This document shows positions 23,901 through 32,060 of a DNA stretch of 64,000 nucleotides, piece by piece. The notes beneath the pieces are model-generated. The model made no database searches, was not told the DNA's origin, and was given only the letters and a program-made list of their open reading frames with translations. Where the stretch lies: assembly GCF_032854445.1 (NCBI RefSeq), contig NC_088301.1, forward strand, positions 868,001-932,000. The letters are read 5' to 3'. The position numbers were made by a program, and so were the translations under genes. The stretch comes from Liolophura sinensis (lineage: Eukaryota; Mollusca; Polyplacophora; Chitonida; Chitonidae). Numbering within the stretch: position 1 is the first letter of the stretch; each line of letters begins with the position of its first letter.

Positions 23901-26900
23901 TGTAACAGACACAAGACGTATCAGGTACAAGACGTATCACACACATGACGTATCAGACACAAGACGTATCAGACACAAGACGTATCACGTACAAGACGTA
24001 TCAGGTACAAGACGTATCAGACACAAGACGTATCAGACACAAGATGTATCAGGTACAAGATATATCAGACACAAGATGTATCAGACACAAGACATATCAA
24101 ACACAAGATGTATCACACACAAGACGTGTCACACATAAGTGATATCAAATGCAACAAAGGAATCTTTCAATACACAATAAAGTGGAAGCTCTAAAAATTT
24201 GGCTTTTTGTAAACATTTACTACTGTGTCGGTTACTTAAAAAACACTACAAATGTTTCCATGAAAATCACAAAATACAAGCAATCCTACGTACGTGTACG
24301 CAAAGATATCAAACAGACAAAAAACTACGACCTGGTTTAGGCATTTAATGTAACAGTAGTTATGGTTGACCACCTACCATTCACAAGGACGCAGCTGTCT
24401 GAAGGACTTAAAAGAGCTATCCATGCCAGCAAAGTCCCAAAATTTGACATTGTAGTCAAACCCTCCTGTGACAAGACGAGCTCCAGACGGGTCCAGGGCA
24501 AGAGCAGATACCTAAAAAGATAACAATAGTGTTTAGGTCTAGCTGGGAGAAACATCCATTGTCTTTCATAAATGGGCAGTTATCTCCCCTGAAGTACTGT
24601 CAAAATGTAATACTGGAACTGAAAGTACACCACATTCATCAGATGCCATGTGGAGAGCAGGGTCTCACCCTAAAACGTAACTGAAACATTTACGATCTAA
24701 GCTTCTTCTCTTCTTTATAGGGCATCAAAAGAGTTTTTAATGGCATAAGGAAAAAAGTCTAAACACTTGAACATCATAATTTAGACAACTGATCTATCAT
24801 CTATGTCCTTTACTTTATTTTGAAACTATCATGGCCGATTTATTGGGGATGTCGGAGCTATTGCAATTTTGTCCTTGTTTTCCATTTATTTCATTGATTC
24901 ATTCTGTACTCAATACTATTTCAGAACATCTGACCACTTACTGTTTTGTCCCCATGATCCAGCTCTGTCTCGTGACTTTCTGGAATACGACTTGTTAGGC
25001 CCTGGACAGACAAGGAAAATAACAAGTAACTACATTCTGTAGTACACTGCTACAAACCATCTTCCTGTCAGCAACATTAATACTTACTTTAGGCTTCGTA
25101 ATCACCTTTGCTTTACTGTACATATCAAAGTCTTAGGAAACCTACTCTTTTGACAACCGATGACATTAAGGCATGCATACTTCCACCAGGGCATTTTCAA
25201 CCAATCATTGATCGTCCCTTTCAAGTGTGTATTTCCTTGGTTCAAAGGACGTGCGCATTTGGATCCAATTTATTCCTTGAGGCAACATTATACAGTAATA
25301 AGCAGAGCTATGAACAGTGATCGATGGGCTTTCACTGAAACGAACAGGCAGCAGAAAATCAAAGCCGATCAATGTAGACTATGTTGTTGTCATTTTGCCA
25401 TTAATTTCTACCAAGCCTACTTGGCCTCAAAATGACCGTCCCCCTACAACCCTTAACACGTCGATGTGCAGGGACATATTATGCGCAAGCACATTAACAC
25501 CTAGCTGTGAAAAAAATTTATTTCATACACCGCATACTTCTCACGACAGCTACATCCCATGTTGTTTTGAACTTCTGTCAGTGTCAATAACAAAGGTTAT
25601 TAGACCATGAATCATGCGTACTTCTAAAGGAAAGTTCAGAGTTTTGAAGAGTTAATATAGCTCAGTAAATGTCAGACATCGCTCGCTTGATTACATGAAG
25701 ATGCTATAAACGAACCTGAGAGGAACCATAAAACAAGAATTCATAACCTTTTTTTTTTCTCATTAAACACAGTGGCCTTCAATTACAGCTGGCCTGCCTT
25801 ACATTAAGTCAGCAGCAAATGCCATAAGAAGCTAGGATATTTAACAAAGAAGACCAATGGTGTTGAAATGGTTCCTAAGTCAATTCCATGACTGTCATTA
25901 AATGGCTGGAAGTTTGCCATCTTAAGAGTTTTTGTCTTACCTCCTCCTCCTCCTCTTCACTATCCCCATCTTCATCCTCATCCTCACCCCTCTCTCTCTG
26001 TATGGACACTGCCCCTGACTGCCCTCTGCCTCCCTCCACACTCTTTCCATGGGACCTCTTCAGAGTGTGACCGCTCGAGTCAGGGGCCTTAAAGCCTGGG
26101 GGTAGTGGAGGACCCACCATGTCATCTTCAGGTGCCTCTGTCCGGCCAGTGGCTTTCTGTGCAGGTTTGGTACCTGGTGGAAGGGGAGGACCAATCATTT
26201 CATCCTCAGAGACACTGGAGTCTGAACCAGAGTCACTCTCAGAGTCAGATCCGCTACTGCTCGATGAGCTGGGCCCTTTGCCAGTTTTTACTGTGTCTTC
26301 TTTGTCTTCATCTGAAAAATGTGTTTGATTGATGTTTAACGCCATTATATACCCAAAACTTTTCACTTACAAGACAGTAATCAGGTTTTTGGTCAGAACA
26401 ACCCAGAGTGCGCAGAATAAACCATTATCATTTCCTAAGCACCTGTCACACTGCCTTAGACTTGCACGCAAAACTACGGCAACAGTAGTGAGAGATTTGT
26501 GACCTCAATGATCTTGGGCCTATTAGCTGAGAAAAACAGAACCGAAAGTATCCAATGAGCCAGCAAGAAATTAATGTCTTTAGGAAAAGTATAAATCTTT
26601 ATAAAACTATTTCATACAATCACAGAATGAAAAATAAACCAAGGAATGCTAACCCACTGCTTTTCATTTCATGTAGTCAAAGCCCTTTACAAAAGTGTAT
26701 TATTAAAATTATGTTTAGAAACCTTCCATAAGAATGAGCATATATGCACTATGAGTGCTGGGGTTTAATGTTATACTTTGCAACTTTTCAGTAATATGAC
26801 AACGAAGGAGTCTTTAGAGTAGGACTCTGCTGAAGGTGATGGGTTATCACTGCAAAGTGACAAATAAAACTATTCAAGTAGATCAGTCCTATAATCTATA

Positions 26901-27415
26901 AAATAGTATGTTGTAAGCATAATTCTTTTACCTAGTGATGGCTGTGATCTCTCCATGGCTGTTTTCTTGGCCTCCTCAAACATAGCCATGAAATCAAACG
27001 TCCGTGCTTTCTTTTTACTGCCTGACAATGTAAACAATAAGTCCAAATAACTCAAACACAAGTACTATGATAAGACTAATATTCACAGAGACAGTGATAA
27101 CGTTGCTCTACATGCTTGGTGAGCATGATGTTTTCATAAACTTCACCCACCTCAGAAAATCTTTTTGTGACTAGAAATGTCCATGCGTTGGCCTGTTTTT
27201 ATATTTACAGTGCACCTATTGTCTAATCTTAAACTATCTATATACTGTGATACATGTGTGTAATTGGAATAGCGATACTGTGATATTTCATTCCTCAATG
27301 CTACAAATATTTTTATCCAGTAATACCTTATTGAAGACATCTTTGTATGTAAATAACTCCAAAAAGCAAACAAGGTAACTTTCTTACCATCTTGTGTTGG
27401 GTCTTTATCAGCCAT
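11844..27415 (-). CDS. WDR70: WDR70 WD-repeat protein, sixteen coding exons
   Basis: Nuclear WD40 protein of the WDR70/GAD-1 family, linked in other animals to the DNA-damage response and histone H2B ubiquitination, and in worms to gastrulation. Coding exons on the minus strand: 27415-27388, 27021-26932, 26311-25941, 25001-24942, 24511-24378, 23071-22918, 22786-22710, 22038-21861, 21385-21286, 19126-19042, 16474-16336, 15660-15560, 14225-14146, 13438-13322, 12664-12496, 11940-11844. They sum to 1980 nt and 659 aa with no frame break; the family is ~650 aa. Order: basic N-terminus with KARTFDFMAMFEEAKK, Ser/Asp/Glu-rich region (54-77) with two GPPLPPG motifs (80-86, 106-112), acidic run near 155-163, WD blades from ~184 to ~500 (VKFWDF, KVIDRDG, TVRLWDV, SIQIWEH, TLKLWDI, KLVFLD, KVKLYYD), then a charged C-tail ending WKKAKLTQ. 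Several introns carry minisatellites touching splice sites. Confidence 0.96.
12496..12664 (-). CDS. WDR70: WDR70 coding exon 15
   Basis: Residues ~572-628: GEGGRVGAKGATLSQYVV and PRNAILRHAKEASENPYW, both conserved family blocks. Acceptor TTTCCCCCAG. The donor GTTTGG is weak, but the phase (2) fits exon 16 exactly. Confidence 0.92.
12807..13167 (+). mobile_element. Complete tRNA-derived SINE
   Basis: A 361-bp element in WDR70 intron 14, antisense to the gene. It is flanked by an 11-bp target duplication TCATACATGCC (12796-12806 and 13168-13178). The head resembles a tRNA with A box TAGCACAGTTGGTAGAGCG (12828-12846) and a degraded B box near 12863 (GATCAATCC). The body contains GGCTCGGGCGGGGCGGC and CTTCGGTAAGTCGTCTCAG. 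The 3' part has CCTTCGTCGTCATATGACTG and ends GACGTTAAACCCCAAGCACTCAC. It is the reference for the headless copies at 5327, 35377 and 36515. Confidence 0.93.
13322..13438 (-). CDS. WDR70: WDR70 coding exon 14
   Basis: Residues ~533-572: YALPMYREGRPTSTRK and a Lys/Arg-rich linker ending PVTGPG. Acceptor TATTCACAG; donor GTCTGT. Enters in phase 1 after exon 13 (HIITP split codon) and leaves in phase 1. Confidence 0.93.
13439..14145 (-). other. WDR70 intron 13
   Basis: AT-rich intron with no repeat array. Open frames on both strands have no similarity I recognise. Confidence 0.5.
14146..14225 (-). CDS. WDR70: WDR70 coding exon 13
   Basis: Residues ~506-533: GAMLCVVKTKRKTKHVEVM then ADKHIIT. 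Acceptor CATGTGCAG; donor GTGAGT. The first base A completes the AG left by exon 12 (Arg506), so the exon 12 donor next to the real WD-blade sequence is the one that keeps frame. Confidence 0.93.
14499..15625 (-). repeat. 84-bp array derived from WDR70 exon 12 and its donor
   Basis: Eleven successive units of exactly 84 bp separate the CTCACC (minus GGTGAG) at 14631 from that at 15555, with one or two more divergent copies down to ~14499. On the minus strand a unit is 25 nt of intron sequence (GTGAGCATTGTCCTGTA... ending TTTAT) followed by 59 nt matching the 3' end of exon 12 (GTGGTGGGCTGTGGG ... AAGAGTCAGAG). Every complete unit keeps a GTGAGC donor. Units vary by substitutions only (AAC for AAG in KKS, ATG for GTG), and some carry a TATAG or TGTAG that could act as a weak acceptor. 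The array fills most of intron 12. Confidence 0.96.
15560..15660 (-). CDS. WDR70: WDR70 coding exon 12
   Basis: Residues 473-506: SVVRCVWHPKLNQIVVG and GNGKVKLYYDPKKSQR, the last WD blade. Acceptor AATTTGCAG; donor GTGAGC at 15559-15554. Its last 59 nt are the source or a member of the neighbouring 84-bp array. Reading past this donor gives AGG TGA, an immediate stop. Confidence 0.94.
15872..16100 (+). repeat. Interspersed 3'-tail repeat, copy 3, with triplicated head
   Basis: In WDR70 intron 11. A 58-bp block (TGGGTTTCCCCCGGGCTC, CAGTTTCCTCCCACC, ATAATGCTGGCC) occurs three times in tandem at 15872, 15930 and 15988. It is followed once by the tail GAAATATTCTTG, GCGTAAAACACCAATCAAA, (AAAT)n. 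Other copies have one head block or a partial one. Confidence 0.85.
16268..16330 (+). repeat. Interspersed 3'-tail repeat, copy 4 (fragment)
   Basis: Only the tail remains: ATATCCCTGAGTACGGCC, CACCAATCAAATAAATAAAT. It ends 5 bp from the donor of WDR70 exon 11. Confidence 0.7.
16336..16474 (-). CDS. WDR70: WDR70 coding exon 11
   Basis: Residues ~426-472: TDCLFSPDDRLVVTGLSV, GKLVFLDRETLDIAHSMD. Acceptor TTGATTACAG; donor GTGAGT. The 53-bp array of intron 10 begins about 20 bp upstream of its acceptor. Confidence 0.94.
16497..18667. repeat. Minisatellite, 53-bp unit, WDR70 intron 10
   Basis: About 40 copies of a 53-bp unit, e.g. TGTATGAACACCAGGTGCAC, ACCCGTGTGTTATCAGTAC, AACTACATGTAGTA. Copies are very similar and differ at a few sites (CAGGT/CCGGT/CTGGT, TGCAC/TACAC/TCCAC, CCCGT/ACCGT). 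Each carries the 12-bp palindrome ACTACATGTAGT and a TTATCA (minus TGATAA) GATA-type core. The last copies near 18480-18660 are more diverged. Confidence 0.97.
19042..19126 (-). CDS. WDR70: WDR70 coding exon 10
   Basis: Residues ~398-426: DDTLKLWDIRNFKQPLRV and the start of the FPMTDC block. Acceptor GCTTTTTAG; donor GTAAGT. Phases 1 and 2 fit the neighbours. Confidence 0.94.
19127..21285 (-). other. WDR70 intron 9
   Basis: A 2.16-kb intron, AT-rich and unique in appearance. I see no repeat array, RNA gene or further exon. Confidence 0.6.
21286..21385 (-). CDS. WDR70: WDR70 coding exon 9
   Basis: Residues 365-398: VNVALKNRNAHMNGSDTS then SLKFSYDGKVLASRG. Acceptor CTTTCTCTAG; donor GTAAGC. 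Begins in phase 0, which requires exon 8 to end at TTTTTT before GTGAGT. Confidence 0.93.
21861..22038 (-). CDS. WDR70: WDR70 coding exon 8
   Basis: Residues 305-364: TVRLWDVNQERKHKNIIK, GRKTIPTTCTYSNDGRYV, QDGSIQIWEHSRFF. I chose the GTGAGT donor (after 21861) over an upstream GTTTTT: the alternative would create an in-frame TAA at the start of exon 9. Confidence 0.92.
22093..22190. repeat. Short 15-bp tandem repeat, WDR70 intron 7
   Basis: Six to seven copies of GTGAGGTGATCGTAA, some with GGGGATCG. Its edge lies about 55 bp upstream of the exon 8 acceptor. Confidence 0.88.
22372..22562. repeat. 26-bp tandem repeat, WDR70 intron 7
   Basis: About seven copies of GTTAACCTGAAAGACACTC plus ACACAGC, alternating CTGAAAGAC and CTTAAGGAC versions. 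Confidence 0.9.
22710..22786 (-). CDS. WDR70: WDR70 coding exon 7
   Basis: Residues 280-305: GHTAMLNSGCWNPKIKEEFL then TCANDG, a WD blade with its GH...W start. Acceptor TTTTCAG; donor GTGAGA. Confidence 0.93.
22918..23071 (-). CDS. WDR70: WDR70 coding exon 6
   Basis: Residues 228-279: HQIKTLEYSPTGEVILVV, NSQAKVIDRDGFEKMECV, GDQYLVDMASTK. Acceptor GTAATTCAG, only a few bases from the edge of the 16-bp array; donor GTGAGG. Confidence 0.94.
23080..24137. repeat. Minisatellite, 16-bp unit, WDR70 intron 5
   Basis: About 66 copies of a 16-bp unit such as GACGTATCACACACAA, with CAG/CAC, GACG/GATG/GACA and GGT/CAC variants. The array begins about 8 bp from the exon 6 acceptor, so the branch point and pyrimidine tract of that intron must lie in repeat units. 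Three overlapping plus-strand open frames of 235-260 codons (HTQDVSDTR-type periods) arise because short repeats lack stops. Confidence 0.96.
24378..24511 (-). CDS. WDR70: WDR70 coding exon 5
   Basis: Residues 184-228: VSALALDPSGARLVTGGFDY then NVKFWDFAGMDSSFKSFR, first WD blade. Acceptor ATCTTTTTAG; donor GTAGGT. Confidence 0.94.
24942..25001 (-). CDS. WDR70: WDR70 coding exon 4
   Basis: Twenty codons (residues 164-183), GLTSRIPESHETELDHGDKT, in phase 0 at both ends; the IP.SHE...HG.KT pattern precedes the first WD blade in this family. Acceptor TGTCTGTCCAG; donor GTAAGT. Confidence 0.92.
25002..25940 (-). other. WDR70 intron 3
   Basis: No repeat array or extra exon recognised. Plus-strand open frames at 25108-25610 have no identifiable domain. 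Confidence 0.5.
25941..26311 (-). CDS. WDR70: WDR70 coding exon 3
   Basis: Residues 40-163, the disordered segment: DEDKEDTVKTGKGP, a Ser run then SDSESDSGSD, DEMIGPPLPPG, DDMVGPPLPPG, SIQRERGEDEDEDGD and six Glu. The duplicated GPPLPPG motif recalls the GPALPP-type motif. Acceptor CATTTTTCAG; donor GTAAGA. Confidence 0.93.
26932..27021 (-). CDS. WDR70: WDR70 coding exon 2
   Basis: Residues 10-39: GSKKKARTFDFMAMFEEAKK then TAMERSQPSLG, the conserved N-terminal block. Acceptor CATTGTCAG; donor GTAAAA. Confidence 0.94.
   Translation of the reverse strand, partial: AVKRKHGRLISWLCLRRPRKQPWRDHSHH
27388..27415 (-). CDS. WDR70: WDR70 coding exon 1 (start)
   Basis: ATG GCT GAT AAA GAC..., MADKDPTQD plus one base; donor GTAAGA. 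The 5' UTR continues to about 27466, where CTCTTTTGCAG on the minus strand looks like an acceptor, so a non-coding upstream exon is likely. Confidence 0.9.
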
Positions 27416-27612
27416 ACTTTACTGTTCAATACTGGCTCAAAGGTGGTTGAAAAGGGGCAATTCCTTCTGCAAAAGAGATACTGATATAATGATGGTATTA
27501 AAAATAAGTTTTATTACCACTGAAAAAGTCTTCAAAATGACATTGTCAGGTTACACAGACATTTGTCCACAGCATTTCTATACCTTTCAATTAAAGCTTT
27601 GAATTCCTGGAC

Positions 27613-27801
27613 GTGTTTAATTCATTGTTTGATGGTGGCCTAATGCTATACTCCTGGATGAATCACTCTTGACATGTGTTTAATTCATTGTTTGATGGTG
27701 GCCTAATGCCATACTCCTGGATGAATCACTCTTGACATGTGTTTAATTCATTGTTTGATGGTGGCCTAATGCTATGCTCCTGGAAGAATCACTCATAATG
27801 A
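27613..27801. repeat. 63-bp tandem repeat, three copies
   Basis: GTGTTTAATTCATTGTTTG, ATGGTGGCCTAATGC, TACTCCTGG, AATCACTC units start at 27613, 27676 and 27739 with only a few differences. It lies just upstream of the WDR70 translation start, probably in a 5' UTR intron. Confidence 0.9.
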
Positions 27802-28165
27802 TGACATTCAGGTTTATGCCTTTTTCCAGGCACCTCCTGACTTGAAGTCGGGAACAAGCCAACAGGGCCTGGGTTTATTGGTCATGGAATAATCTACAGC
27901 ACACGGGAGACAAAGCCGGTGACAGTTACGCTTGCACAAATTTGAACAGTCACCTTTGTTGAATAGGCCACAAGCTATGTCAAGAACAAACAAAAACCAA
28001 GACACAAAATGTCTGACGACTTCAGCAAATGTACACTGTTCATCAAAAATTATACTTCAGTTAATCTACACACTGTGTTAGTTGTTTCTTTTTAGCTGAC
28101 CTCTCTGAAATGCGCTCTATCATTCCAGTCTTAGCAAGAACCAAGCGTCAGATTTAATTTCCAAA

Positions 28166-28505
28166 TAAACTGGGTTGATCTAAAGACCGGAAAATCAGAT
28201 CGGACTAGTGTAAAGACTGGACTAGAGTGGAATCAGCTGTATGTAACATGGAAAATACTGAGAGGACATCCATAAATAAGCCCAGTTCAGAGAGAACACA
28301 TTTCAGGCTATTTCAGGGAATAATGACATGTTGCACATTTCTGGATAGCCTGAAATGTGCTCTCTCTGAATCAGGCTCATTCCTGAGGTCCACTCAGTAG
28401 TTTCCATGTTAAGGTCACCTATATGAAGCTGACCCCACCCTAGTCCAGTCTTTACACTGGTCTGGTCCTTTATTTCGGTCTTTAAGCCAACCCACAAAAA
28501 TTCCA
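28166..28505. mobile_element. Fold-back (snapback) element
   Basis: Two arms of roughly 150 bp in inverted orientation around a ~25-bp centre. Left arm landmarks: GGTTGATCTAAAGACCGG, GTGTAAAGACTGGACTAG, CAGAGAGAACACATTTCAGG. The reverse complement of the right arm gives GGTTGGCTTAAAGACCG, GTGTAAAGACTGGACTAG, CAGAGAGAGCACATTTCAGG in the same order. This is the form of a snapback MITE. It encodes nothing I recognise. A target duplication is not obvious. Confidence 0.8.
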
Positions 28506-29925
28506 TTCATCACATGCCTGACTGAGCCAAAAGGAATTTAAAAAGTGTTAAAGATTAAATGTTGCTCTGAGCCCATAGAACTCTATTTCTACTAATAATA
28601 CTATTAATTCTGATTTAATTTTCAGTGAAGTGAATTCTGTGAAACTAGGCAGAATCTAGCCTAATGAAGTAGATGTAGGCCTACCGTTAGCATACAACGT
28701 CAAATTCATTAGGCTGGACAGAATCATTTGACGGTGTTTGATTTGTATCCCTTTAGATCCGAGGTTTAGACTTACGCGTTTATTTCAGCCTGTAATCTTC
28801 CCATCACTTACCAACACCATGGTTAGCGGCAACACAAGGCTGGCAATCCAATTTCTCCCCGAAATATGATGCTGATTTCCACAGTTGTTATTGTTGTTGT
28901 TGTTTCAAAACGTCCACCAAGCTTTAATGATGACTATAATATAATTCATTTACAGTCTTTTCTGTAACAATGTATCACATCGCCACATATACAACTAGTG
29001 GCTTCAACAGCAACGAAGAATCTAAATTACGTTGAATTCATTCAAGAGAACAATACGCTCTCGTTCAGACGACGTTCTCGTTTGCCGCACGAGTCATTTA
29101 TTACCTTCAACGAAGAAGATCTATCCTGGGTCAGTATCCTGACGACAGATTAGACATTCTACAGTAGGTCACTGGTACTACAGCGGTTACTGTAAACTTC
29201 CTACGAATAGTAAGTTACGGGTACCCACTTATATATAAACATGTTTTTCACACTGTCGTAGTGAATTCTAATGGGAGTTAAATATTCATACTGTACTGAT
29301 GTTGTTGTTCTTATTTCTAAACGAACAGGTCACGCTTAATGTAAATAAATATCGACTCATGGTTTGGGATTATTGTCCTAATTAACCTTCATTCTGGTTC
29401 TGGTTCCCATGCTTGTGGGTCAGGTACTACCAGACTAATATTCAGGCTGTATATTTTCTCAAAAATAATACCGTTTTTTATGAGTAAAAATATTTTCTTC
29501 CTTACTTTTTATATTATTTTCTTCAGATTTTATTGAGAAAATAAAGAACCCCATACGAGAAATGGTTACATTATTGCAAAGTACGGAAGCAGAATCAGAA
29601 AGAAGGCGGCCAGTGATCGAGGTGAACGGTTCGAATCCATTTCTCGCGGTTTTAAGTCAAGAGGTTTGGCGAACATGTCCAGCAGAGTGCGTTAGTTTTC
29701 CCTGACCTATCCTCGATTTTCAAATACATATAAATTATAAAATGTAATTTATAATATACATTTCGCGTGGAATACAAGCCGATCTTCGAAACGTTTAACT
29801 GTGTGTTACGAAATGATATAGCAATGTCCGTCATGCCTAGTCCGTCATGCCTAGATTTGTACATATATATGTGGAATTATAGGCTTAAGTGGTGTCCAAA
29901 ATGGTAACGGGTAACGTGTGAAAAG
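28506..29925. other. Region upstream of WDR70
   Basis: No confirmed exon. A minus-strand ATGGTGTTG followed by the strong donor GTAAGT (28812/28811) could be the end of a non-coding first exon. Near 29617-29634 a GGTTCGAATCC matches a pol III B box inside a partly pairable arm, without a full tRNA. It is probably a relic SINE head. Confidence 0.35.
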
Positions 29926-30153
29926 AACAGGAACAGAAAACACAGAAGGCCTATTGTGTAGGTCTACACACGTTTGTCTGTGAACAGGAAAAGAAATCGC
30001 AGAAGGCCTGTTGTATAGATCTACACACGTTTGTCTGTGAACAGGAAAAGAAAACACAGAAGGCCTAGCGTATAGATCTACACACGTTTGTCTGTGAACA
30101 GGAAAAGAAAACACAGAAGGCCTAGCGTATAGATCTACACACGTTTGTCTGTG
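29926..30153. repeat. 57-bp tandem repeat, four copies
   Basis: Units read AACAGGAAAAGAAAACACAG, AAGGCCTAGCGTATAG, ATCTACACACGTTTGTCTGTG. The period is a multiple of three, which explains a minus-strand open frame with a 19-residue period (RQTCVDLYNRPS-). Confidence 0.93.
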
Positions 30154-31407
30154 ACGTGTTGGGGATGTGGGTCACTACATACAGGCTAACTGGTCCGGAT
30201 CGGGCGTGAGGCCGGCTCCCAATTAGCTACCATACCGTATGGTGTGAGGCATGTACAATTCACGTCACGCCCCGATATTATCGTGCTGGGTAACAGTTAA
30301 CAATAGCTTGGTACGCAATGTTACCACCGGAAATGCTCCAGTAATGTCCACAACATGCAGCCTGAGCTTGTCCTCTTGACAATTCGACTGAATGTTTTCC
30401 GGGTTTCCAACTTGGTACCCCGTCTGTATAACCTAACATATACTCAACGTAAACATTGTATAAGAATAAAATACGGTAGCCCATTAGTGCATTTTGTATT
30501 GCTTTGAAACCTATCATTATAAACAAAGGATCTGAAGTACATGCCAAAGAACTTGAAGTACATGCTACAAGATCTGAAGTACAGGCCAAAGGACTTGAAG
30601 CCAAAGCACATTAACGCAGAAAACAAAAGCATTTTACATAAAATTGATAAATTCTTCGAAAAACAGCGAAAAACGTTTTCCCCGCGGTGGAAAGCCTTTT
30701 ACCCCTGTGGAAAGCTTTTATCCGCGGAAAAAAGGTTTACGCCGCGGAGAAAACGTTTTTAGCTGTTAAAATGTTAAAAAGTCTTCACAAGTTAATATTT
30801 GCATGACCAGTATTTGACGCTCAGTTGCCATACTTACACCATTGTACTGGTGAGTGTATCCGCACGCGCTGCCTTTGATAAGGGAATGTTTGTTTTGCTA
30901 CTAGATTATGAATGTAGGATGAAATATCGTGCTGGCCAAATGCATCCAACTCAACGCGCATTAATTGAGCTCACTAAGTCATGGCTGTTAGCTAATGGAA
31001 GTAAAGAAATATTTTATGATGGAAAGTATATCTTAACAAGTTGGGATTTTATGAAAACACATTCATAATTTTGGCAAGTACAAATAGATTAAAGGCATGA
31101 AAATCCAAACTGACATGTTGCAGCTGAAAGCATGATCTGACAATGTTAAAACATTTTCAAACTCTTTACTAAAACATAGCGAGATCAGCCAAAGGGATTC
31201 GCTGAAGAATAAGTCCATCAAAAACTAGAGGAAAATGGTAAAGCATGAGTTAGAGATGTTCTGGTCAGACAACACCTGAAAAAGTTCATTCGTGTAGACG
31301 ATCATAAAGTTTTCAATGCCAGAAAATATCAAATACTGAGGATTTAAACAAATAAATACACTTTCCAGCTTCACCGAACTCAGGCAACAGCGGTAGATAA
31401 AAGGGGG
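30154..31407. other. Intergenic, no confirmed gene
   Basis: Short internal repetitions of GATCTGAAGTACATGCCAAA (30527-30600) and CCGCGG-containing A-rich motifs (30675-30755). The plus-strand open frame 30799-31068 (89 codons, with FDKGMFVLLLDYE and SWLLANGSKE) has no family I recognise and no clear splice signals. Confidence 0.4.
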
Positions 31408-32060
31408 ATGGGAAAACCACTGTATGGTGTTTGGATGGAAGAGACGTTGAAGATGACAGGCGGGAGGGGAAACCACTGTATTGTGTTTGGATGGAAGAGA
31501 CGTTGAAGATGACAGGTGGGAGGGGAAACCACTGTATGGTGTTTGGCTGGAAGAGACGTTGAAGATGACAGGCGGGAGGGTAACCACTGTATGGTGTTTG
31601 GCTGGAAGAGACGTTGAAGGTGACAGGCGGAAGGGAAACCACTGTATGGTGTTTGGCTGGAAGAGAGGTTGAAGATGACAGGCGGGAGGGTAACCACTGT
31701 ATGGTGTTTGGCTGGAAGAGACGTTGAAGGTGACAGGCGGGAGGGGAAACCACTGTATGGTGTTTGGCTGGAAGAGGCGTTGAAGATGACAGGCGGGAGG
31801 GGAAACCACTGTATGGTGTTTGGCTGGAAGAAACGTTGAAGATGACAGGCGGGAGCGGAAACCACTGTATGGGTTTACCTGGGAGAGACGTGGAAGATGA
31901 CAGCTGGGAGGGGAACCACTGTGTGGTGTTTTGGCTGGAAGAGACGTTGAACCTGACAGGCGGGAGGGAAACCACTGTATGGTGTATGACTGGAAGAGAC
32001 GTTGTAGGTGACAGGCGGGAGGGGAAACAACTGTATGGTGTTTGGCTGGAAGAGACGATG
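31408..32060. repeat. Minisatellite, 56-bp unit
   Basis: About 12 copies with landmarks GGAAACCACTGTATGGTG, TTTGGCTGGAAGAGACG, TTGAAGATGACAGGCGGGAG; the period alternates 55-56 because of single-base indels. Minus-strand open frames up to 316 codons (SSSTSLPAKHHTVVS-type) are repeat translations. Confidence 0.95.

Noticed and set aside
23068-24142. Plus-strand open frames of 235-260 codons with a HTQDVSDTR-like period
   Set aside because: They coincide exactly with the 16-bp array in a WDR70 intron, all three plus-strand frames are open, and there is no unique sequence or splice context.
29600-29660. tRNA gene suggested by GGTTCGAATCC
   Set aside because: Only the T-arm-like part is present; no acceptor stem, anticodon arm or proper A box can be folded. 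More likely a relic of a tRNA-derived repeat.
30799-31068. 89-codon plus-strand frame as a gene
   Set aside because: No recognisable domain, no clear upstream promoter or splice sites, and similar lengths arise by chance in this AT-rich DNA.
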